Below are positions 23,361-35,033 of a stretch of 64,000 nt of DNA, in pieces (position 1 is the stretch's first letter; each line of letters begins with the position of its first letter). Position numbers and translations under genes: made by a program. This stretch comes from Hemileia vastatrix (lineage: Eukaryota > Basidiomycota > Pucciniomycetes > Pucciniales > Zaghouaniaceae). The stretch covers positions 28,773,001 through 28,837,000 of the forward strand of contig JASXTE010000015.1 of the NCBI GenBank assembly GCA_030280995.1, written 5' to 3'. The notes beneath the pieces are model-generated. The model was not told the origin of the DNA. It saw nothing but the letters and a program-made list of their open reading frames with translations, and did no database searches.

Positions 23361-25029
23361 TGAATATTCACTATGGTTTAAATACTATTTCAATGCAAAA
23401 TGCATAAAGTAGCTAAATGCATCATACACATTTAATTTAAATCCATAATATTTCCTCATTTTGGAAGTCATCATATATATTCATATGAATTAAAAGAAGC
23501 AATATTGAATTTGATAGTAAAATTAATAATGCATAATGCATAATACATTTTGAATATGAATATTAAGTGCATACATATGCCTAATCAAGTTTGAAACTTG
23601 GTTTTATGTGCATAATTTACAGGTGATGAATGATAAATATGATGTGTATATAAAAATGTTGGTTCTTATTGGTACCCACCCAAATAGTCAACTTGATCAA
23701 GACACCATGACCAAGAAACAAAACACACAAGGACAGGCGTTCAAGCCACACAAAGGAAGATATTTTATAGAATAACGCTGGCTTGTCTCCTAAAGAGATT
23801 GAACAAGAAGGCCAGTGGTTTACAAAACCACCTGTCACATTAACACTCCTGCAACAAAGGAGTAGAAAATAAAAATTAAGTAAAAAAAATTAATACATAT
23901 AAATATAAAAAAGAAAAACATTAATGTGGTTCCCACTGCACTATAAAACAGGGGGGGCTTGTATGCAAATCTGAAGTGTCTACTGAATCAGAAAAATTCA
24001 GTAGGTTCAGGGAGTTGCATGCCAGTTCCCTCTGTTTTTTAATACAGTTTTTGAAATTAAATTTTACAAACATAAAAAAAGGAAAAAAAAATTCATCACA
24101 AAAACCACATTGTAAAAAAGACTATTTGTACTAGGATTATGCTTCTATTCTATTGACTTGTGTTCAAATGAAAATGTGTTATTTAAAAAATATGATGACC
24201 TCTTAATCTTCACAACAATCAACTAAGGATCTGTTTTGAATATATAAATTTTCAACAAAAACAACAAAATCCTAATGATGTATTTGATTTTCAATGAAAT
24301 ATTTTAGTTTGATGATATACTTCCAAATTTCAATTATTCCATGTTCTCCTTGATGGATATTTTTATATCATATATTAGAGATTCCCAAATCATTATTTTT
24401 CAATTTTTTCAACTGACATACTCTTCTTTCATAGGTATTGTTTGATAATTTATTTGATTTATAATGATTATAATCTCCATTTGCTTATTTACTGTAATTT
24501 TATATTGAATATTTTCACCATCTGGACTTTCAAAATCTGGAAAAGTCTTTTTTGTGATGTTTGGGCCTGTTTGATGATGTCTAATGAGGCATCTTTATAT
24601 TGATTATTTGTTTTTTTTGTTTCCTGGACTGAATATCAAACTACTGAGTTTGTACCTACCACCATTAGATACTCCTGGCTTTTCTCTACATTTCATGTCT
24701 TGATGAAAATTTCAGTATTCTAAGTTTTAAGGGCTCTTTTGGTCATTTTTCATGCTTCACTATAACCGTTTTTTTTTTTGGTTTTTTGTATTTTGTGGGC
24801 TAGGATTAAGCATTAGTGTCATCTACTTAGTGCCATTTTGATAATCCTCATTTGGATCTATATTTTATGTTGTGATGGTTTTTTAGCTTATTTAAATGAC
24901 AACTTGATAATTGAATATTAATTTTTACCCTAAAATGCATGATGCATAATACATATGAACTACCTATCAAACATTAAAGCTATGTGAATACATATGATTG
25001 ATGAAGTTTGATCATTTTTATGTGCATCA
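23361..25029 (+). repeat. Satellite monomer copy 15 (chimera of two sub-types)
   Basis: The left third, to about 23,892, matches copies 11-14 (AAAATTAATAATGC, GATCAAG, GTAAAAAAAATT). From 24,001 it carries states of copies 16 and 18: GTAGGTTCAGGG, GCATGCCAG and CCTAATGATG. The switch falls in or just before the left arm of the foldback. TGATGGATATTT, AATTTATTTG and CTACTGAGTTTG are private. Confidence 0.97.
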
Positions 25030-26695
25030 TGAATATTCACTATGGTTTAAATACTATTTCAATGCAAAATGCATAAAGTAGCTAAATGCATCATACACAT
25101 TTAATTTAAATCCATAATATTTCCTCATTTTGGAAGTCATCATATATATTCATATGAATTAAAAGAAGCAATATTGAATTTGATAGTAAAATTCATAATG
25201 CATAATGCATAATACATTTTGAATATAAATATTAAGTGCATACATATGCCTAATCAAGTTTGAAATTTGGTTTTATGTGCATAATTTACAGGTGATGAAT
25301 GATAAATATGATGTGTATATAAAAATGTTGGTTCTTATTGGTACCCACCTAAATAGTCAACTTGGTCAAGACACCATGACCAAAAACAAAACACACAAGG
25401 ACAGGCGTTCAAGCCACACAAAGGAAGATATTTCATAGAATAACGCTGGCTTGTCTCCTAAAGAGATTGAACAAGAAGGCCAGTGGTTTACAAAACCACC
25501 TGTCACATTAACACTCCTGCAACAAAGGAGTAGAAAATAAAAATTAAGTAAAATAAAATTAATACATATAAATATAAAAAAGAAAAACATTAATGTGGTT
25601 CCCACTGCACTATAAAACAGGGGGGGCTTGTATGCAAATCTGAAGTGTCTACTGAATCAGAAAAATTCAGTAGGTTCAGGGAGTTGCATGCCAGTTCCCT
25701 CTGTTTTTTAATACAGTTTTTGTAATTAAATTTTACAAACATAAAAAAAGGAAAAAAAATTCATCACAAAAACCACATTGTAAAAAAGACTATTTGTACT
25801 AGGATTATGCTTCTATTCTATTGACTTGTGTTCAAATGAAACTGTGTTATTTAAAAAATATGATGACCTCTTAATCTTCCCAACAATCAACTAAGGATCT
25901 GTTTTGAATATATAAATTTTCAACAAAAACAACAAAATCCTAATGATGTATTTGATTCTCAATGAAATATTTTAGTTTGATGATATACTTCCAAATTTCA
26001 ATTATTCCATGTTCTCATTGATGAAAATTTTTATATCATATATTAGAGATTCCCAAATCATTATTTTTCAATTTTGTCAACTGACATACTCTTCTTTCAT
26101 AGGTATTGTTTGATAATTTCTTTGATTTATAATGATTATAATCTCCATTTGCTTATTTACTGTAATTTTATATTGAATATTTTCACCATCTGGACTTTCA
26201 AAATCTGGAAAAGTCTTTTTTGTGATGTTTCGGCCTGTTTGATGATGTCTAATGAGGCATCTTTATATTGATTATTTGTTTTTTTTGTTTCCTGGACTGA
26301 ATATCAAACTACTGGGTTTGTACCTACCATCATTAGATACTCCTGGCTCTTCTCTACATTTCATGTCTTGATGAAAATTTCAGTATTTTAAGTTTTAAGG
26401 GCTCTTTTGGTCATTTTTCATGCTTCACTATAACCGTTTTTTTTTGGTTTTTTGTATTTTGTGGGCTAGGATTAAGCATTAGTGTCATCTACTTAGTGCC
26501 ATTTTGATAATCCTCATTTGGATCTATATTTTATGTTGTGATGGTTTTTTAGCTTATTTAAATGACAACTTGATAATTGAATATTAATTTTTACCCTAAA
26601 ATGCATGATGCATAATACATATGAACTACCTATCAAACATTAAAGCTATGTGAATACATATGATTGATGAAGTTTGATCATTTTTATGTGCATCA
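25030..26695 (+). repeat. Satellite monomer copy 16 (type I, twin of copy 18)
   Basis: Shares a long list of rare states with copy 18: GAATATAAATATT, CACCTAAATAG, GTAATTAAAT, GAAACTGTG and CTCATTGATGAAAATT. Private changes are GTTTCGGCC (gains a CpG), CTGGCTCTTC, GTATTTTAAG and a T run of nine, the shortest in the window. Confidence 0.97.
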
Positions 26696-28361
26696 TGAAT
26701 ATTCACTATGGATTAAATACTATTTCAATGCAAAATGCATAAAGTAGCTAAATGCATCATACACATTTAATTTAAATCCATAATATTTCCTCATTTTGGA
26801 AGTCATCATATATATTCATATGAATTAAAAGAAGCAATATTGAATTTGATAGTAAAATTCATAATGCATAATGCATAATACATTTTGAATATGAATATTA
26901 AGTGCATACATATGCCTAATCAAGTTTGAAATTTGGTTTTATGTGCATAATTTACAGGTGATGAATGATAAATATGATGTGTATATAAAAATGTTGGTTC
27001 TTATTGGTACCCACCCAAATAGTCAACTTGGTCAAGACACCATGACCAAAAACAAAACACACAAGGACAGGCGTTCAAGCCACACAAAGGAAGATATTAC
27101 ATAGAAAAACACTGGCTTGTCTCCTAAAGAGATTGAACAAGAAGGCCAGTGGTTTACAAAACCACCTGTCACATTAACACTCCTGCAACAAAGGAGTAGA
27201 AAATAAAAATTAAGTAAAAAAAATTAATACATATAAATATAAAAAAGAAAAACATTAATGTGGTTCCCACTGCACTATAAAACAGGGGGGGCTTGTATGC
27301 AAATCTGAAGTGTATACTGAATCAGAAAAATTCAGTAGATTCTAGGAGTTGCATGCAAGTTCCCTCTGTTTTTTAATACAGTTTTTGAAATTAAATTTTA
27401 CAAACATAAAAAAAGGAAAAAAAATTCATCAAAAAACCACATTGTAAAAAAGACTATTTGTACTAGGATTATGCTTCTATTCTATTGACTTGTGTTCAAA
27501 TGAAAATGTGTTATTTAAAAAATATGATGACCTCTTAATCTTCCCAACAATCAACTAAGGATCTGTTTTGAATATATAAATTTTCAACAAAAACAACAAA
27601 ATCCTAATGATGTATTTGATTCTCAATGAAATATTTTAGTTTGATGATATAGTTCCAAATTTCAATTATCCCATGTTCTCCTTGATGGAAATTTTTATAT
27701 CATATATTAGAGATTCCCAAATCATTATTTTTCAATTTTGTCAACTGACATACTCTTCTTTCATAGGTATTGTTTGATAATTTCTTTGATTTATAATGAT
27801 TATAATCTCCATTTGCTTATTTACTGTAATTTTATATTGAATATTTTCACCATCTGGACTTTCAAAATCTGGAAAAGTCTTTTTTGTGATGTTTGGGCCT
27901 GTTTGATGATGTCTAATGAGGCATATTTATATTGATTATTTGTTTTTTTTGTTTCCTGGACTGAATATCAAACTACTGGGTTTGTACCTACCATCATTAG
28001 ATACTCCTGGCTTTTCTCTACATTTCATGTCTTGATGAAAATTTCAGTATTCTAAGTTTTAAGGGCTCTTTTGGTCATTTTTCATGCTTCACTATAACCG
28101 TTTTTTTTTTTGGTTTTTTGTATTTTGTGGGCTAGGATTAAGCATTAGTGTCATCTACTTAGTGCCATTTTGATAATCCTCATTTGGATCTATATTTTAT
28201 GTTGTGATGGTTTTTTAGCTTATTTAAATGACAACTTGATAATTGAATATTAATTTTTACCCTAAAATGCATGATGCATAATACATATGAACTACCTATC
28301 AAACATTAAAGCTATGTGAATACATATGATTGATGAAGTTTGATCATTTTTATGTGCATCA
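26696..28361 (+). repeat. Satellite monomer copy 17 (type I, divergent)
   Basis: Carries several private changes: CTATGGATTAAATAC at its start, GATATTACATAG, AAAACACTGG (loss of the second CpG), GTGTATACTG, GATATAGTTCC, ATTATCCCATG and GGCATATTTAT. It separates the twins 16 and 18. Confidence 0.97.
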
Positions 28362-30028
28362 TGAATATTCACTATGGTTTAAATACTATTTCAATGCAAA
28401 ATGCATAAAGTAGCTAAATGCATCATACACATTTAATTTAAATCCATAATATTTCCTCATTTTGGAAGTCATCATATATATTCATATGAATTAAAAGAAG
28501 CAATATTGAATTTGATAGTAAAATTCATAATGCATAATGCATAATACATTTTGAATATAAATATTAAGTGCATACATATGCCTAATCAAGTTTGAAATTT
28601 GGTTTTATGTGCATAATTTACAGGTGATGAATGATAAATATGATGTGTATATAAAAATGTTGGTTCTTATTGGTACCCACCTAAATAGTCAACTTGGTCA
28701 AGACACCATGACCAAAAACAAAACACACAAGGACAGGCGTTCAAGCCACACAAAGGAAGATATTTCATAGAATAACGCTGGCTTGTCTCCTAAAGAGATT
28801 GAACAAGAAGGCCAGTGGTTTACAAAACCACCTGTCACATTAACACTCCTGCAACAAAGGAGTAGAAAATAAAAATTAAGTAAAATAAAATTAATACATA
28901 TAAATATAAAAAAGAAAAACATTAATGTGGTTCCCACTGCACTATAAAACAGGGGGGGCTTGTATGCAAATCTGAAGTGTCTACTGAATCAGAAAAATTC
29001 AGTAGGTTCAGGGAGTTGCATGCCAGTTCCCTCTGTTTTTTAATACAGTTTTTGTAATTAAATTTTACAAACATAAAAAAAGGAAAAAAAATTCATCACA
29101 AAAACCACATTGTAAAAAAGACTATTTGTACTAGGATTATGCTTCTATTCTATTGACTTGTGTTCAAATGAAACTGTGTTATTTAAAAAATATGATGACC
29201 TCTTAATCTTCCCAACAATCAACTAAGGATCTGTTTTGAATATATAAATTTTCAACAAAAACAACAAAATCCTAATGATGTATTTGATTCTCAATGAAAT
29301 ATTTTAGTTTGATGATATACTTCCAAATTTCAATTATTCCATGTTCTCATTGATGAAAATTTTTATATCATATATTAGAGATTCCCAAATCATTATTTTT
29401 CAATTTTGTCAACTGACATACTCTTCTTTCATAGGTATTGTTTGATAATTTCTTTGATTTATAATGATTATAATCTCCATTTGCTTATTTACTGTAATTT
29501 TATATTGAATATTTTCACCATCTGGACTTTCAAAATCTGGAAAAGTCTTTTTTGTGATGTTTGGGCCTGTTTGATGATGTCTAATGAGGCATCTTTATAT
29601 TGATTATTTGTTTTTTTTGTTTCCTGGACTAAATATCAAACTACTGGGTTTGTACCTACCATCATTAGATACTCCTGGCTTTTCTCTACATTTCATGTCT
29701 TGATGAAAATTTCAGTATTCTAAGTTTTAAGGGCTCTTTTGTTCATTTTTCATGCTTCACTATAACCGTTTTTTTTTTGGTTTTTTGTATTTTGTGGGCT
29801 AGGATTAAGCATTAGTATCATCTACTTAGTGCCATTTTGATAATCCTCATTTGGATCTATATTTTATGTTGTGATGGTTTTTTAGCTTATTTAAATGACA
29901 ACTTGATAATTGAATATTAATTTTTACCCTAAAATGCATGATGCATAATACATATGAACTACCTATCAAACATTAAAGCTATGTGAATACATATGATTGA
30001 TGAAGTTTGATCATTTTTATGTGCATCA
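28362..30028 (+). repeat. Satellite monomer copy 18 (type I, twin of copy 16)
   Basis: Matches copy 16 at nearly all rare sites, two monomers (3332 bases) away. GGACTAAATATC, TTTTGTTCATTTTT and ATTAGTATCATC are private and later than the duplication. Confidence 0.97.
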
Positions 30029-31695
30029 TGAATATTCACTATGGTTTAAATACTATTTCAATGCAAAATGCATAAAGTAGCTAAATGCATCATACACATT
30101 TAATTTAAATCCATAATATTTCCTCATTTTGGAAGTCATCATATATATTCATATGAATTAAAAGAAGCAATATTGAATTTGATAGTAAAATTCATAATGC
30201 ATAATGCATAATACATTTTGAATATGAATATTAAGTGCATACATATGCCTAATCAAGTTTGAAATTTGGTTTTATGTGCATAATTTACAGGTGATGAATG
30301 ATAAATATGATGTGTATATAAAAATGTTGGTTCTTATTGGTACCCACCCAAATACAACTTGATCAAGACACCATGACCAAGAAACAAAAAACACAAGGAC
30401 AGGCGTTCAAGCCACACAAAGGAAGATATTTCATAGAAAAACGCTGGCTTGTCTCCTTAAGAGATTGAACAAGAAGGCCAGTGGTTTACAAAACCACCTG
30501 GCACATTAACACTCCTGCAACAAAGGAGTAGAAAATAAAAATTAAGTAAAATAAAATTAATACATATAAATATAAAAAAGAAAAACATTAATGTGGTTCC
30601 CACTGCACTATAAAACAGGGGGGGCTTGTATGCAAATCTGAAGTGTCTACTGAATCAGAAAAATTCAGTAGGTTCTAGGAGTTGCATGCAAGTTCCCTCT
30701 GTTTTTTAATACAGTTTTTGAAATTAAATTTTACAAACATAAAAAAAGGAAAAAAAATTCATCACAAAAACCACATTGTAAAAAAGACTATTTGTACTAG
30801 GATTATGCTTCTATTCTATTGACTTGTGTTCAAATGAAAATGTGTTATTTAAAAATTATGATGATCTCTTAATCTTCCCAACAATCATCTAAGGATCTGT
30901 TTTGAACATATAAATTTTCAACAAAAACAACAAAATCCTTATGATGTATTTGGTTCTCAATGAATTTTTTTAGTTTGATGATATACTTCCAAATTTCAAT
31001 TATTCCATGTTCTCCTTGATGGAAATTTTTATATCATATATTAGAGATTCCCAAATCATTCTTTTTCAATTTTGTCAACTGACATACTCTTCTCTCATAG
31101 GTATTGTTTGATAATTTCTTTGATTTATAATGATTATCATCTCCATTTTCTTATTTACTGTAATTTTATATTGAATATTTTCACCATCTGGACTTTCAAA
31201 ATCTGGAAAAGTCTTTTTTGTGATGTTTGGGCCTGTTTGATGATGTCTAATGAGGCATCTGTATATTTATTATTTGTTTTTGTTGTTTCCTTGACTGAAT
31301 ATCAAACTACTGGGTATGTACCTACCACCATTAGATACTCCTGGCTTTTCTCTACATTTTATGTCTTGATGAAAATTTTGGTATTCTAATTTTTAAGGGC
31401 TCTTTTGGTCATTTTTCATGCTTCACTATAACCGTTTTTTTTTTTGGTTTTTTGTATTTTGTGGGCTAGGATTAAGCATTAGTGTCATCTACTTAGTGCC
31501 ATTTTGATAAGCCTCATTTGGATCTATATTTTATGTCTTGATGGTTTTTTAGCTTATTTAAATGACAACTTGATAATTGAATATTAATTTTTACCCTAAA
31601 ATGCATGATGCATAATACATATGAACTACCTATCAAACATTAAAGCTATGTGAATACATATGATTGATGAAGTTTGATCATTTTTATGTGCATCA
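30029..31695 (+). repeat. Satellite monomer copy 19 (type I to type II chimera)
   Basis: The first quarter is type I (GAAGCAATATTG, GAAATTTGG up to 30,269). The rest is type II, starting with GAAACAAAAAACAC at 30,381. Between them CAAATAGTCAAC has become CAAATACAAC, a 2-base deletion found in no other copy. This monomer is the boundary between the two halves of the window. Confidence 0.97.
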
Positions 31696-31960
31696 TGAAT
31701 ATTCACTATGGTTTAAATACTATTTCAATGCAAAATGCATAAAGTAGCTAAATGCATCATACACATTTAATTTAAATCCATAATATTTCCTCATTTTGGA
31801 AGTCATCATATATATTCATATGAATTAAAAGAATAAATATTGAATTTTATAGTAAAATTCATAATGCATAATGCATAATACATTTTTAATATGAATATTA
31901 AGTGCATACATATGCCTAATCAAGTTTGAAATTTTGTTTTATGTGCATAATTTACAGGTG

Positions 31961-32212
31961 ATGAATGATAAATATGATGTGTATATAAAAATGTTGGTTC
32001 TTATTGGTACCCACCTAAATAGTCAACTTGGTCAAGACACCATGACCAAGAAACAAAAAACACAAGGACAGGCGTTCAAGCCACACAAAGGAAGATATTT
32101 CATAGAAAAACGCTGGCTTGTCTCCTTAAGAGATTGAACAAGAAGGCCAGTGGTTTACAAAACCACCTGGCACATTAACACTCCTGCAACAAAGGAGTAG
32201 AAAATAAAAATT
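31961..32212 (+). pseudogene. Exon-like degraded segment (type II form, copy 20)
   Basis: Type II version of the exon-like segment. The first frame runs 58 codons from ATG 31961, because the TAA of type I (GAATAACGC) is GAAAAACGC here; it ends at TGA 32135-32137. The second frame is now closed by TAA in CTCCTTAAG. The reverse-strand frame that is open in type I is stopped by the same change. No frame on either strand is open in both subfamilies, which argues against a working protein in any form. ATG is GTGCTG in copies 32, 33 and 36. Confidence 0.3.
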
Positions 32213-32284
32213 AAGTAAAATAAAATTAATACATATAAATATAAAAAAGAAAAACATTAATGTGGTTCCCACTGCACTATAAAA

Positions 32285-32370
32285 CAGGGGGGGCTTGTAT
32301 GCAAATCTGAAGTGTCTACTGAATCAGAAAAATTCAGTAGGTTCTAGGAGTTGCATGCAAGTTCCCTCTG
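32285..32370 (+). mobile_element. Foldback / MITE-like inverted-repeat element (type II, copy 20)
   Basis: Same 86-base foldback as in copy 1, with the type II middle GTTCTAGGAG and an intact CTG at the right foot. Outer and inner stems are unchanged between subfamilies. In copies 27, 29, 30, 33 and 36 the left foot is CAGCGGGGG, which changes one base of the outer stem. Confidence 0.5.
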
Positions 32371-33364
32371 TTTTTTAATACAGTTTTTGAAATTAAATTT
32401 TACAAACATAAAAAAAGGAAAAAAAATTCATCACAAAAACCACATTGTAAAAAAGACTATTTGTACTAGGATTATGCTTCTATTCTATTGACTTGTGTTC
32501 AAATGAAAATGTGTTATTTAAAAATTATGATGATCTCTTAATCTTCCCAACAATCATCTAAGGATCTGTTTTGAACATATAAATTTTCAACAAAAACAAC
32601 AAAATCCTTATGATGTATTTGGTTCTCAATGAATTTTTTTAGTTTGATGATATACTTCCAAATTTCAATTATTCCATGTTCTCCTTGATGGAAATTTTTA
32701 TATCATATATTAGAGATTCCCAAATCATTCTTTTTCAATTTTGTCAACTGACATACTCTTCTCTCATAGGTATTGTTTGATAATTTCTTTGATTTATAAT
32801 GATTATCATCTCCATTTTCTTATTTACTGTAATTTTATATTGAATATTTTCACCATCTGGACTTTCAAAATCTGGAAAAGTCTTTTTTGTGATGTTTGGG
32901 CCTGTTTGATGATGTCTAATGAGGCATCTGTATATTTATTATTTGTTTTTGTTGTTTCCTTGACTGAATATCAAACTACTGGGTATGTACCTACCATCAT
33001 TAGATACTCCTGGCTTTTCTCTACATTTTATGTCTTGATGAAAATTTTGGTATTCTAATTTTTAAGGGCTCTTTTGGTCATTTTTCATGCTTCACTATAA
33101 CCGTTTTTTTTTTTGGTTTTTTGTATTTTGTGGGCTAGGATTAAGCATTAGTGTCATCTACTTAGTGCAATTTTGATAAGCCTCATTTGGATCTATATTT
33201 TATGTCTTGATGGTTTTTTAGCTTATTTAAATGACAACTTGATAATTGAATATTAATTTTTACCCTAAAATGCATGATGCATAATACATATGAACTACCT
33301 ATCAAACATTAAAGCTATGTGAATACATATGATTGATGAAGTTTGATCATTTTTATGTGCATCA

Positions 33365-35033
33365 TGAATATTCACTATGGTTTAAATACTATTTCAATGC
33401 AAAATGCATAAAGTAGCTAAATGCATCATACACATTTAATTTAAATCCATAATATTTCCTCATTTTGGAAGTCATCATATATATTCATATGAATTAAAAG
33501 AATAAATATTGAATTTTATAGTAAAATTCATAATGCATAATGCATAATACATTTTTAATATGAATATTAAGTGCATACATATGCCTAATCAAGTTTGAAA
33601 TTTTGTTTTATGTGCATAATTTACAGGTGATGAATGATAAATATGATGTGTATATAAAAATGTTGGTTCTTATTGGTACCCACCTAAATAGTCAACTTGG
33701 TCAAGACACCATGACCAAGAAACAAAAAACACAAGGACAGGCGTTCAAGCCACACAAAGGAAGATATTTCATAGAAAAACGCTGGCTTGTCTCCTTAAGA
33801 GATTGAACAAGAAGGCCAGTGGTTTACAAAACCACCTGGCACATTAACACTCCTGCAACAAAGGAGTAGAAAATAAAAATTAAGTAAAATAAAATTAATA
33901 CATATAAATATAAAAAAGAAAAACATTAATGTGGTTCCCACTGCACTATAAAACAGGGGGGGCTTGTATGCAAATCTGAAGTGTCTACTGAATCAGAAAA
34001 ATTCAGTAGGTTCTAGGAGTTGCATGCAAGTTCCCTCTGTTTTTTAATACAGTTTTTGAAATTTAATTTTACAAACATAAAAAAAGGAAAAAAAATTCAT
34101 CACAAAAACCACATTGTAAAAAAGACTATTTGTACTAGGATTATGCTTCTATTCTATTGACTTGTGTTCAAATGAAAATGTGTTATTTAAAAATTATGAT
34201 GATCTCTTAATCTTCCCAACAATCATCTAAGGATCTGTTTTGAACATATAAATTTTCAACAAAAACAACAAAATCCTTATGATGTATTTGGTTCTCAATG
34301 AATTTTTTTAGTTTGATGATATACTTCCAAATTTCAATTATTCCATGTTCTCCTTGATGGAAATTTTTATATCATATATTAGAGATTCCCAAATCATTCT
34401 TTTTCAATTTTGTCAACTGACATACTCTTCTCTCATAGGTATTGTTTGATAATTTCTTTGATTTATAATGATTATCATCTCCATTTTCTTATTTACTGTA
34501 ATTTTATATTGAATATTTTCACCATCTGGACTTTCAAAATCTGGAAAAGTCTTTTTTGTGATGTTTGGGCCTGTTTGATGATGTCTAATGAGGCATCTGT
34601 ATATTTATTATTTGTTTTTGTTGTTTCCTTGACTGAATATCAAACTACTGGGTATGTACCTACCATCATTAGATACTCCTGGCTTTTCTCTACATTTTAT
34701 GTCTTGATGAAAATTTTGGTATTCTAATTTTTAAGGGCTCTTTTGGTCATTTTTCATGCTTCACTATAACCGTTTTTTTTTTTGGTTTTTTGTATTTTGT
34801 GGGCTAGGATTAAGCATTAGTGTCATCTACTTAGTGCAATTTTGATAAGCCTCATTTGGATCTATATTTTATGTCTTGATGGTTTTTTAGCTTATTTAAA
34901 TGACAACTTGATAATTGAATATTAATTTTTACCCTAAAATGCATGATGCATAATACATATGAACTACCTATCAAACATTAAAGCTATGTGAATACATATG
35001 ATTGATGAAGTTTGATCATTTTTATGTGCATCA
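33365..35033 (+). repeat. Satellite monomer copy 21 (type II)
   Basis: Very like copy 20, but with GAAATTTAATTTT near m691, a state shared with copies 24, 34 and 35. Confidence 0.97.

Larger units (their letters stand above)
1..30270. repeat. Block I: type I satellite subfamily
   Basis: Copies 1-18 and the left end of copy 19 share type I states. Examples are GAAGCAATATTGAATTTG near m136 (except copy 5), CTCCTAAAG and CCTGTCAC in the exon-like segment, AATCAACTAAGG near m860 (AATTAACTAAGG in copies 13-14), CTTCTTTCATAGG near m1063, GATTATAATCTCC near m1104, and GATAATCCTC near m1481. The block is heterogeneous, with several local sub-types, which suggests it is older or less recently homogenised than block II. 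Confidence 0.9.
31696..33364 (+). repeat. Satellite monomer copy 20 (type II)
   Basis: First full type II copy. It has CACCTAAATAG, CTTGGTCAAG, GATGATCTC, AATTTTGTCAAC, ACCATCATTAG and GTGCAATTTT. CACCTAAATAG is shared with copies 16, 18 and 21. Confidence 0.97.
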
